Made by a program: the position numbers and the translations under genes | Assembly (NCBI RefSeq): GCF_000425265.1 | Contig: NZ_KE384343.1 | Coordinates: forward strand, 317,666 to 381,665 | DNA length: 64,000 nucleotides | Source of the DNA: Maridesulfovibrio zosterae DSM 11974 | GTDB lineage: Bacteria; Desulfobacterota; Desulfovibrionia; Desulfovibrionales; Desulfovibrionaceae | Direction: 5' to 3' | Part shown: one piece after another, positions 56,348-64,000 of the stretch | Layout of the letters: each line of letters opens with the position of its first letter | Position numbering within the stretch: the stretch's first letter is position 1 | Notes under the pieces: model-generated | Seen by the model: only the letters and a program-made list of their open reading frames with translations | The model's database searches: none | Told to the model about the DNA's origin: nothing

Positions 56348-57187
56348 ATGAAACAAATGAATAAAGTCATATATCTATTTGGAACAATTGTATTGTTTTC
56401 ATGTGTAACACTTGCAAGCGCCGCAACAGTCAGTGAGTTGTATGACTCAGCCATTACTGATGCAAAAATTGCAAAAGCAGAAGAAATTTCAAGGTCTCTT
56501 ATAGGTATATCCGCACCTGGCAACAAAAATATACCGGCTTGTCTGTCATGGAAAACTATATCAAACGCACCTCATGTACTTGTCTGCACGTGGGCAGGCA
56601 GCCGTATAGCAGGCAAGGGTTGGGCCTCCGGTGAGACTCATTCTTTAGAACTAACTGATAATATATGGATTACAGCTGATCCTCAGCTTAAAAATTTTTT
56701 CTTCGATAATGGATTTTGGCCGAGCAGCCACGCAGATAGAATCCTGCGGATTGAACAGCTTCTTGGGCTTCCCCAGAATAGTGGTAAAATTATTTTCATT
56801 GAATTTTGGGTCAAGCCATCTGATATTTTCAGACCTTCAGCTGATCCAGATCCTTCAGATCATGAAGCTCAGTTGGAGTATCCATGGAAAAGGTCACATT
56901 TTCAGTCTTTGTCAGCGGTTAAGAAAATCCATGAATATGTAAATTCTACTGACCAGAATCATGAATATAATTATAAGGAATGGTTTGAGAACCTGAATGC
57001 GACCAGCTACAGTTCTTCTGTCCCTTATCCGTGGACGAGACTTGGATACACGTATGACTGGGCTGATGATAGTCACAACCATAATCATGTAGGGTTGTCT
57101 GAATTTATCGTTCAAGGAGGGGCTACAATTGTGATAGAAAGGACTGTAAGCACCGATGATCTGGAAGAATATTTTGCAAAGCCCTAA
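56348..57187 (+). CDS. Secreted protein of unknown function
   Basis: A 279-residue exported protein with a signal peptide (hydrophobic core VIYLFGTIVLFSCVTL, cleavage near ASA-AT, residue 25). The mature part is rich in Trp, His, Asp and Pro, with a DDSHNHNHVG stretch near 240 that could bind a metal. Two cysteines (about residues 65 and 80) may form a disulfide. I recognise no family. The start has GGAGCAAG upstream; a second ATG four codons in is also possible. It is convergent with the large kinase gene and stands alone. Confidence 0.7.
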   Translation: MKQMNKVIYLFGTIVLFSCVTLASAATVSELYDSAITDAKIAKAEEISRSLIGISAPGNKNIPACLSWKTISNAPHVLVCTWAGSRIAGKGWASGETHSLELTDNIWITADPQLKNFFFDNGFWPSSHADRILRIEQLLGLPQNSGKIIFIEFWVKPSDIFRPSADPDPSDHEAQLEYPWKRSHFQSLSAVKKIHEYVNSTDQNHEYNYKEWFENLNATSYSSSVPYPWTRLGYTYDWADDSHNHNHVGLSEFIVQGGATIVIERTVSTDDLEEYFAKP

Positions 57188-57249
57188 ATAGTTTCCGGTT
57201 CCTTTTCTATGATCGTAGCGGCTCGTATATAGCCAATGGTCGAGGTTGG

Positions 57250-59520
57250 TTATTGGCATGAACTATCAGCAGGAAATCTGATGATAAATAGCGTCTTTTC
57301 ACCTATCGTTGACTCAACTTCCATACTACCATTATGCTCTTCGGTGATAATAAAATATGAAACAGACAGGCCCAGTCCTGTTCCTTTACCAACGCTTTTT
57401 GTCGTATAAAACGGGTCAAAGGCTCTTTTTTTGGTTTCTTCATTCATTCCTGGGCCGTTATCTTCTATCTCAACGATCACTTCATCCTTTATATTTTTAA
57501 CTCTAAGTATAAATTGGCATTCCTTTTTTTCAGAGTTCTTCTCGGCCATTGCTTCTGCACCATTTTTCAATAGGTTCAAAAAGACCTGCTGTATTTCATT
57601 TCCAATACAGAAGATTTTTCTCACTTTTGGATCATATTCTCGCTTGATTTTAATTTTTCTAAAATCGTAATCTCTCTTTAAATTATAATCACTAGCAGCC
57701 AGCTCCAAAGTTTTATCTAAAAGTATTGCAAGATCATGAAGCTCAAAATTCTGGTTACTTTTTCGACTGAACTGGAGCATGTTGTGAACTATCGCTGCGG
57801 CACGGAAACCTGCGGTTTGAATATTTTCAAGCATTGGAGTTATACCACGTATATCAACGTATTTTCTTATTTGTGCGATGTCTGCGCCACATTCTCTTGC
57901 TGCAGATAGATTTTTCTCATGGTCTTTAAAAATACGATTTTGAATATTTTGAACAGCACCCAGTATACCCGAGAGAGGATTGTTAATTTCATGTGCCATC
58001 CCAGCCGCTAAGCCTCCTACTGACATCATTTTTTCTGTCTGGACCATTATTTCTTCAGTCTTTTTGCGTTCGGTAATATCAATGTGGGTACCGATTAGTC
58101 TTATAGGAGAACCTTTTTCATCAACAATTGGAACATTGCCCCTGGCTAAAATCCACTTCCATTCCCCGTTGCTTGTCTTCATTCTAAACTCAACGGAATA
58201 TATTGTTTTTTTATTTTGTTTAGAAAAATTTTCTAAATATGCTGTCACAAGCTTTATTACTCTTTCTTTATCATCCGGATGTAAAAGTTTAGTCCATGTA
58301 TCTAATATATAGGGGAATTCATGGGGTCCATATCCCAACATTTCAAAATATCTTGGGCTAAAGTAAACATCGTTTGTTTTTAGATCCCAATCCCAAAGTC
58401 CATCGCTGACAGCTCGCAAAGCCATATCATAACGTTCTTCGCTATTTTTAAGATGCTGCTGAATTATTTTTCGCTTCTCAAGCTCACTTTGCAGATCTTT
58501 AGTGCGTTGCTCAACCTGTCTTTTCAATGTCCGGTTGACTATGATGAACAGTACAACAATTATCAGAAATACTATCGCTCCAAGATGCATCCAGCGTCTG
58601 ACTTTTTGGGGGTTGAAACCTTGGTCATATTGAACTGAAAGCCATGTATTTTGTATCGCAGTAATATCCTTTTGAGACATAGCCTTAACTGTTTTTGAAA
58701 TGATTGATGCAAGTTCTGGCCAATCATTACGAATGCCCATAGTCAACTGAAGGTCTGTGAATTTTGCAGGGGCTGCTACTTTAAGATTTGAGAGTCCATA
58801 GTGTTGGATAAAGTAGACAACGACAGGAAGAGCGTTGATGGTTGCGTATGATCTTCCTGTAGCTACTTCTTTGAGAGAATCCAGTGTCGGAGTGCTGGTC
58901 TTTATTACTTTAAGATTTAAGTCCGGGTAATCTTTTTCAATTTCCTTTTGCAGGATGAATTGTTCCTGCACACAAATCTTTTTTGTCTGTATATCTTTTA
59001 GTCCACCCACAAAATCAGCATTGCTTCGTGTAACAATTACCCAGGGTAATGTCTGATATGGTACGCTGAAAATCATGTATTTACTGCGATCAGCTGTAGG
59101 CTGAATAGCCGGAACCATGTCCACGCCATTTCTATCCCGAATAGCTTGTAAAGCATCAGGCCATGAAATATCCTTTTGAGTTATATAGCTGAATTCTATG
59201 CCATGTATTTTCGATATAAGGCTGAGGTAGTCTATGGCAATTCCTGATACATTGTTTCCAGTAATCATAAAAGGAGGCCAGTCTCCTACACGAACGCGTA
59301 CATGTTTATTTTTTTCTAGCCAGATTTTCTCAGCTTCAGAGAGTTGGATTCTGTCCTTGATAGGCTGAATAGCTATGCCATCCACTTGAAGAGGCTGCTT
59401 ATAAGACGAATCTGCGGATACTTGAGTATATGATATTGAAATTAAAAAACAAAATGAAAATAAGAAGAAATATTTTAAATAAACCCTGGCATCATAAATT
59501 CGACGCTTTTTTTTAATCAT
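57250..59520 (-). CDS. Hybrid-sensor histidine kinase with periplasmic binding-protein domain and PAS
   Basis: A 756-residue membrane kinase. Signal/anchor segment about 15-33, periplasmic family-3 solute-binding domain (about 60-310: VRVRVGDWPPFMI, SGIAIDYLSLISKIHGIEF), membrane segment about 315-335, coiled linker, PAS (about 360-490, with a PAC end RLIGTHIDITERKKTEE), phosphoacceptor His510 in GMAHEINNP, and an ATPase domain with FLNLLKNGAEAM, DNGPGM, FDPFYTTK and GTGLGLSV. It is the arrangement of BvgS/EvgS-like sensors but lacks receiver and Hpt domains. Its kinase core is very similar to that of the PocR kinase at 60522. No cognate regulator is adjacent. Confidence 0.93.
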   Translation of the reverse strand: MIKKKRRIYDARVYLKYFFLFSFCFLISISYTQVSADSSYKQPLQVDGIAIQPIKDRIQLSEAEKIWLEKNKHVRVRVGDWPPFMITGNNVSGIAIDYLSLISKIHGIEFSYITQKDISWPDALQAIRDRNGVDMVPAIQPTADRSKYMIFSVPYQTLPWVIVTRSNADFVGGLKDIQTKKICVQEQFILQKEIEKDYPDLNLKVIKTSTPTLDSLKEVATGRSYATINALPVVVYFIQHYGLSNLKVAAPAKFTDLQLTMGIRNDWPELASIISKTVKAMSQKDITAIQNTWLSVQYDQGFNPQKVRRWMHLGAIVFLIIVVLFIIVNRTLKRQVEQRTKDLQSELEKRKIIQQHLKNSEERYDMALRAVSDGLWDWDLKTNDVYFSPRYFEMLGYGPHEFPYILDTWTKLLHPDDKERVIKLVTAYLENFSKQNKKTIYSVEFRMKTSNGEWKWILARGNVPIVDEKGSPIRLIGTHIDITERKKTEEIMVQTEKMMSVGGLAAGMAHEINNPLSGILGAVQNIQNRIFKDHEKNLSAARECGADIAQIRKYVDIRGITPMLENIQTAGFRAAAIVHNMLQFSRKSNQNFELHDLAILLDKTLELAASDYNLKRDYDFRKIKIKREYDPKVRKIFCIGNEIQQVFLNLLKNGAEAMAEKNSEKKECQFILRVKNIKDEVIVEIEDNGPGMNEETKKRAFDPFYTTKSVGKGTGLGLSVSYFIITEEHNGSMEVESTIGEKTLFIIRFPADSSCQ

Positions 59521-59783
59521 TTGCTTCTCGTGCTAAAGTCTTGATAGATACCTTGTTTCCGAAATTAGCTTGTCAGCTTATTTTTATAGCAGGTTCATGG
59601 AACAAAAGAAATATCCTCAGAGTAATGATTATAACTTCTATATAGGATATGAGAATATTGATTGTTTAAGCTTATGCCTATCCCATTTAAATCGTTTCCT
59701 ATACATAATTGATATAATAAATGGAGAGGATCTGCCTGAGCTATTTTCTTTTATCGTTTAGAGTCTGATCGTTAGGTGATGAT

Positions 59784-60221
59784 TCATATTGTCGCATCAT
59801 TATTGGGGGACGCTGGAGTTTTTGCTTCAAAGGAAGATCTATTTTTTAAGTTGGAGATCTCAATTAAGTTGTTGTCAGGATCTCTGAAATAAAATGAGAC
59901 AAGTTTACCTGTAGCACCAGTCCTTTCAACTGGACCTTCAATTATTTCTACACCCTTTGTTTTTACAAATTCTATAGCATTTTCAATTTTAGCTTCTGTT
60001 AGGAAGCATAAGTCTGCTGAGCCTGAAGTTGGTTGCTGAGCTTTTGGTTCAAATTCTTCACCGAGCTCATGAAAATTAATTTTTTGATTTCCAAATTTAG
60101 CAGAAACTCTACCTTCTGCAAAATATTCAATAGTCATATCAAGTACTGTACCATAGAATTGAACAGACTTTTCAATGTTTTTTACTGTTAAAACGATGTG
60201 ATCTATGTTTGATATTTGCAT
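59784..60221 (-). CDS. VOC-superfamily (glyoxalase-fold) protein
   Basis: A metal-dependent dioxygenase or lyase fold of about 145 residues: start MQISNIDHIVLTVKNIEKSVQFYGTVLDM, then CFLTEAKIENAIEFVKTKGVEIIEGPVERTG, and YFRDPDNNLIEIS at the end with the usual metal-binding Glu. His8 and Glu about residue 126 fit metal sites. An ATG 50 codons upstream (60371) is in frame and would add a basic extension not seen in family members; neither start has a good Shine-Dalgarno, so the longer form is possible. It resembles the small YwkD-type VOC proteins of unknown substrate. Confidence 0.8.
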   Translation of the reverse strand: MQISNIDHIVLTVKNIEKSVQFYGTVLDMTIEYFAEGRVSAKFGNQKINFHELGEEFEPKAQQPTSGSADLCFLTEAKIENAIEFVKTKGVEIIEGPVERTGATGKLVSFYFRDPDNNLIEISNLKNRSSFEAKTPASPNNDATI

Positions 60222-60521
60222 ATAAATAGTTTCATACTCAGGTTTTGTATGAAGCAGATTTTGATTTTTAGATTTTTTGAATTTGCTTGAGATAGGCTGC
60301 ACCTCATCTATATTAGGTATAGATGCTATTACTTTTTGAAATCTTTGGCCCTTTACTATTGTCAATAACATGCATTAATTTGTAGTAAAGGTTAATTTAT
60401 TAACCTGATGTTAGGATTTTATTATAATGCAGTTTATTTTTTCTCGTGGTATCCATGCTTATGCTGTTTTTAGTGAAGTAAAGTATAATACAACACGATT
60501 GTGTTAAGAGGGGCAAAACTG

Positions 60522-62828
60522 GTGCCGGTCAATATGTCAAACGAACACACTGAAAAGCATAAACTTTTAAGCGAGTTGGATGCATTGCGGTGTAGAGTTA
60601 AAGAGTTAGAGACGCAACTCTCTTTAACTTCAGGTAATGTTTACGAGGAGTTGATGCCTCTTGCAAAAGATGAGCTGAATTTTTTCCGTAGTCTGTTAAA
60701 CGCTATTCCTGACTTGGTCTGGATAAAGGCCCCAGATGGAATATACTTGGCCTGCAATGAAGCTTTTGAACGTTTTTTTGGGGCAAAGGAATCAGAAATA
60801 GTTACAAAAACTGATTATGATTTTGTTGATAAATCTTTGGCAGATTTTTTCCGTTCACAGGATAAACTGGCAATGCAGGCAGATAAGCCATGTACCAATG
60901 AAGAATGGATTAATATTGTGGCGACAGGTGAAAGGAAATTAGTCGAAACCATTAAGACTCCAGTCAGGAGCGACGCGGGTGGGCTTATTGGTATTTTAGG
61001 AGTTGCCAGGGATATTACTGACCGTAAACAAGCTGAAGAGGGATTGCTAAAGCAGGTAACCGCTTTAACCAGGACTTTAGACTCCTCAAAAGGTGTTGAT
61101 TTTGCAGATCTGTTTGACATCAAAGATATGCAGCGTCTTCAAGATGAATTTTCAGATGCAATGGGAGTAGCTTCACTTATTACTCATCCAGATGGATCCC
61201 CTATAACGCAGGCAAGCAATTTTTGTGAATTGTGTGAACTTATCCGTAAGACTGATAAAGGACGCGAGAATTGCTATAAGTCTGATGCGGTATTTGGGCA
61301 GATGAGGAGCGGACCGACAATCAGCACCTGTATGAGCGGCGGATTGTGGGACGCCGGTGCAGGGATTTCTGTTGGTGGGCGCCATGTGGCTAATTGGCTT
61401 ATCGGTCAGGTTCGTGATGAGCGTCAGGGCGAAGAGAATATACGGGCTTATGCTCATGAAATTGGCGCTGATGAAGATGATATTGCTCAGGCGTTTAGAA
61501 AAGTTGGTGCAATGTCACATGAGCAGTTTCTTAGGGTCTCAAAGGTTCTTTATACTCTTGCTACTCAACTTTCGGAGATAGCATATAAGAATGTTCAGCA
61601 GTCCCGTTTCATCAACGAACTCAAGAGGACAGAAGCTGAGCTTGCACAGACCCGTAATTATCTTTCAAACATAATTGATTCCATGCCATCCATACTGATC
61701 GGCGTAGATACAAGCTGTAGAGTAACACAGTGGAACATGGAGGCAGAAAAAGTCACTGCTATTCAAGCCAGGAATGCGCTTGGACGATCTATTGTCGAAG
61801 TTTTGCCGCGCATGGCAACTAAAATGGTTCGCATTGAAGAAGCAATGCGAACTAGAACTCCATGTTCAGATACTCTGCAAACAAATATTTCAGGATGTGA
61901 GGTGCTTCACGAAAATATAACCGTTTACCCTCTGGTCTCCAATGGAGTTGATGGGGCTGTTATCCGAATCGATGATGTTACGGATATAGTGAAATTAGAA
62001 CAGATGATGGTTCAGTCTGAAAAAATGCTATCGGTGGGTGGGCTGGCTGCTGGTATAGCGCATGAAATCAATAATCCGTTAGCAGGTATTTTGGGATATG
62101 CGCTCAACATTAAGAGACGTATTTTCGGAAATGTCGAAAAAAACGTAAAAGTTGCTCAAGAGTGTGGTGTGTCGTTGGAAGATGTTCGTAGGTATCTGGA
62201 ACACAGAGGTATCCCTAGAATGCTTGATGGGATTAATGAGTCTGGTACACGAGCTGCTACTATTGTTCGTAATATGTTGAGTTTTAGCAGAAAAAGCGAA
62301 ATGAAACTGGAACGTCATGATATCACTGAGCTGCTGGATAACACTCTGGAGTTGGCTGGAAATGATTATAATTTAAAAATAAAATATGATTTTAGGCAGA
62401 TAAAGATAGTGCGCGAATATGAAAAAGATATTCCACCAGTCCGTTGTGAAAAAAATGAAATACAGCAAGTGTTTTTAAATCTGCTTAAAAACGGCGCTGA
62501 AGCCATGATGGAGAAGGACTACGATGATGGACAGCCATGTTTTATCTGTAGAATAAAATATGAAAAGAATAATGTTGTCGCGGAGATCGAAGACAATGGG
62601 CCTGGCATTGATGATGGTATCCGTAAACGTATTTTTGAGCCTTTTTATACCACTAAACTGGTAGGTCATGGAACAGGACTTGGACTGTCTGTTTCATGTT
62701 TTATTGTGACAGAGCTTCATCATGGCAGCATGGAAATTGATTCAATGTCGGGGAAATGGACTCGTTTTATCATTAAATTGCCACTTGGTGACGATGCCTT
62801 TTTTGACAAAGAGTCTCTTGAGTCTTGA
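60522..62828 (+). CDS. PAS-PocR-PAS sensor histidine kinase
   Basis: A 768-residue soluble kinase. A short coiled coil (about 10-40) is followed by PAS (about 50-175), a PocR-type sensory domain (about 190-365) with the conserved Cys residues of that family (FCELCELIRKTDKGRENCYKSD and the later STCMSGG), a second PAS (about 380-490), phosphoacceptor His514 in GIAHEINNP, and an ATPase domain with FLNLLKNGAEAM, DNGPGI, FEPFYTTK and GTGLGLSV. PocR domains bind small organic compounds such as diols in other systems. The start is taken as GTG at 60522, eight bases after AAGAGGGG; GTG 60501 lies before that site. No partner regulator is adjacent. Confidence 0.9.
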   Translation: MPVNMSNEHTEKHKLLSELDALRCRVKELETQLSLTSGNVYEELMPLAKDELNFFRSLLNAIPDLVWIKAPDGIYLACNEAFERFFGAKESEIVTKTDYDFVDKSLADFFRSQDKLAMQADKPCTNEEWINIVATGERKLVETIKTPVRSDAGGLIGILGVARDITDRKQAEEGLLKQVTALTRTLDSSKGVDFADLFDIKDMQRLQDEFSDAMGVASLITHPDGSPITQASNFCELCELIRKTDKGRENCYKSDAVFGQMRSGPTISTCMSGGLWDAGAGISVGGRHVANWLIGQVRDERQGEENIRAYAHEIGADEDDIAQAFRKVGAMSHEQFLRVSKVLYTLATQLSEIAYKNVQQSRFINELKRTEAELAQTRNYLSNIIDSMPSILIGVDTSCRVTQWNMEAEKVTAIQARNALGRSIVEVLPRMATKMVRIEEAMRTRTPCSDTLQTNISGCEVLHENITVYPLVSNGVDGAVIRIDDVTDIVKLEQMMVQSEKMLSVGGLAAGIAHEINNPLAGILGYALNIKRRIFGNVEKNVKVAQECGVSLEDVRRYLEHRGIPRMLDGINESGTRAATIVRNMLSFSRKSEMKLERHDITELLDNTLELAGNDYNLKIKYDFRQIKIVREYEKDIPPVRCEKNEIQQVFLNLLKNGAEAMMEKDYDDGQPCFICRIKYEKNNVVAEIEDNGPGIDDGIRKRIFEPFYTTKLVGHGTGLGLSVSCFIVTELHHGSMEIDSMSGKWTRFIIKLPLGDDAFFDKESLES

Positions 62829-62912
62829 TTATTTTTCTTAGTACGAAGTGTGAAGACTAAAGTCCGACGATAATATTGATCTATTTTTGTTTCTCTGCAA
62901 AAGCGGCTAATT

Positions 62913-62939
62913 TGTAGTGGTTCATACTTGATCTGACAG
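62913..62939. repeat. Possible end of the IS481-family element
   Basis: The 27 nt starting TGTAGTGGTTCATACTTG and ending TGACAG lie 33 bp beyond the transposase stop and resemble the terminal repeats of IS481-type elements, which start with TGT. The other end is outside the window, so the repeat cannot be confirmed. Confidence 0.4.
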
Positions 62940-62971
62940 CCAGCCTTTTTGATGGAGCTGCAATTGTCAGT

Positions 62972-64000
62972 TTAGTCTAAACTTTGGACCTTCTCATCCC
63001 AAAGTGGTTTGGCCTCCATCATAGTTGCTAATGGTGTTCGACCGCAACACATTTTCCCTTGATGAGAACGTTGCGTGTTGTATTCATCTATCCAGATATC
63101 GAGGTCTTCTTGCAAATCTTCCAGTGAAGAGTAAATCTTACGTCTGAACGTGACCTTGTAAAACTCATCAAGAATTGTTTTGTGGAAACGTTCGCAGATC
63201 CCGTTTGTTTGTGGATGGCGTACTTTTGTTTTTGTGTGCTCAATGCCACAAACACCAAGAAACAACTGGTAATCATGTGTTTCTAAATTGCCGCAATACT
63301 CTGTGCCTCTATCGGTGAGAATACGCAAAATACCCATATCCTGTTCAGCAAAAAAGGGAACAACCTTATCATTAAGCATGTCAGCGGCAGTGATAGGTGT
63401 TTTGGTAGTGTAGAGCTTTGCTGCTGCCCACTTGGAGTAGGTGTCTACAAAAGTTTGTTGGTAGATCCGACCAACTCCCTTTATCGTACCGACATAAAAG
63501 GTATCTTGGCTGCCAAGATAGCCAGGATGGGCTGTTTCGATTTCCCCGCAAGCAATGTCGTCATCCTTTTTCCGTTCCAGAGCTTGAACCTGCGCTTCGG
63601 TAAGGACAATTCCTTGCTCTGCTGAAATCTTTTCCAAAGCCTTCAGGCGGAGCTTGAAATTATGAAGACCGTGCCGCAGCCAAATAGATCTAATGCCGGA
63701 CGGCGAGACAAAAACACCTAATTTTCTTAGCTCGTTACTGGCTCTTGTTTGTCCATGAGCAGGAAAGTCAGTTGCGTAAACAAAGACTGCGTCTTCGATA
63801 GCCTGATCAACTCTATTTTTTAGGTTTGGCTTACGACGTGATTTATCAAAAAGAGCTTCGACTCCGCCTTCTTCCTTGGCTGACTGATACCGATAAAAAG
63901 TGTCACGAGAAAAGCCCATCAACTTGCAAGCTCTCGAAACATTACCAAGCTCTTCAGCCAGATTTAACAGACCAATCTTGTGTTTTATGATGTTTTGATT
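62972..64000 (-). CDS. IS481-family transposase, 5' end outside the window
   Basis: DDE-type transposase. The frame stays open to the window edge. The helix-turn-helix start is visible upstream of the first ATG: KHKIGLLNLAEELGNVSRACKLMGFSRDTFYRY, the usual beginning of IS481 transposases, so only a few residues are missing. The catalytic domain has Asp in QTFVDTYSKWAAAKLY, Asp in ILTDRGTEYCG, and Glu in GICERFHKTILDEFY, followed by the YNTQRSHQGKMCCGRTP motif that ends the family core. No frameshift or stop is seen, so it may be active. An internal start at 63922 is probably not used. Confidence 0.92.
   Translation of the reverse strand, partial: NQNIIKHKIGLLNLAEELGNVSRACKLMGFSRDTFYRYQSAKEEGGVEALFDKSRRKPNLKNRVDQAIEDAVFVYATDFPAHGQTRASNELRKLGVFVSPSGIRSIWLRHGLHNFKLRLKALEKISAEQGIVLTEAQVQALERKKDDDIACGEIETAHPGYLGSQDTFYVGTIKGVGRIYQQTFVDTYSKWAAAKLYTTKTPITAADMLNDKVVPFFAEQDMGILRILTDRGTEYCGNLETHDYQLFLGVCGIEHTKTKVRHPQTNGICERFHKTILDEFYKVTFRRKIYSSLEDLQEDLDIWIDEYNTQRSHQGKMCCGRTPLATMMEAKPLWDEKVQSLD

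Larger units (their letters stand above)
62913..64000 (-). mobile_element. Partial IS481-family insertion sequence
   Basis: The transposase gene and the downstream end of the element are in the window; the upstream end and the target duplication are not. The boundary at 62913 is a proposal. Confidence 0.6.

Noticed and set aside
59570..59761. Open frame of 63 codons between the kinase and VOC genes
   Set aside because: TTG start without a ribosome site and no recognisable domain; likely chance in AT-rich DNA.

Overview
The window looks like a chromosomal segment of a marine delta-proteobacterium of the Desulfovibrio/Maridesulfovibrio type. The basis is the gene mix: a PurS-PurL fusion without glutaminase domain, a glp cluster with its own DeoR regulator, four chemoreceptors, HD-GYP and PAS/PocR histidine kinases, and a bacteriohemerythrin. 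The assignment is inference from gene content; no rRNA or other marker gene is present. Base composition is moderate to AT-rich and clearly AT-richer after about 35.1 kb.

Layout. 0-12.5 kb is mostly housekeeping: a PAS-GGDEF diguanylate cyclase, purL, a PHP-glycosyltransferase fusion, groES-groEL (minus strand), an HU-like protein, a MATE exporter and a LysE exporter. 12.5-23 kb is mixed: an MFS transporter followed by a fungal-FCY1-like cytosine deaminase, two secreted or lipid-anchored proteins of unknown role, tRNA-Thr and tRNA-Pro with a folded element between them, a five-EF-hand protein whose Shine-Dalgarno lies inside a predicted hairpin, an iron-type alcohol dehydrogenase, a possible glycosyltransferase, a TSCPD protein and a radical SAM/SPASM protein. 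22.7-28.9 kb is a glycerol regulon: glpR (minus) opposite glpD, glpF and glpK. A near-identical 24/25-nt motif before glpD and glpF is the best candidate GlpR operator.

29.1-35.1 kb is the most unusual part: six consecutive genes for exported proteins, most of them lipoproteins (LpoB-like, COG3014-type, Tat-type Cys-rich lipoprotein, YcfL-like, CsgG/FlgT-like, and a TPR lipoprotein fused to a caspase-fold protease domain with His300/Cys353 and an EF-hand-like loop). It ends in a strong terminator and looks like one envelope operon of unknown function. 35.2-38 kb holds a receiver plus degenerate HD-GYP protein overlapping an intact HD-GYP protein, followed by a hemerythrin.

38-63 kb is dominated by sensing: four methyl-accepting chemotaxis proteins, two periplasmic binding proteins, three histidine kinases (two with nearly the same catalytic core on different sensors), a tetR-emrA-emrB efflux operon, a small-protein/FIST-like gene pair, a secreted unknown protein and a VOC-fold protein. 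The window ends inside an IS481-family transposase on the minus strand. Most transcription units end in clear hairpin-T terminators, which supports the operon boundaries given.
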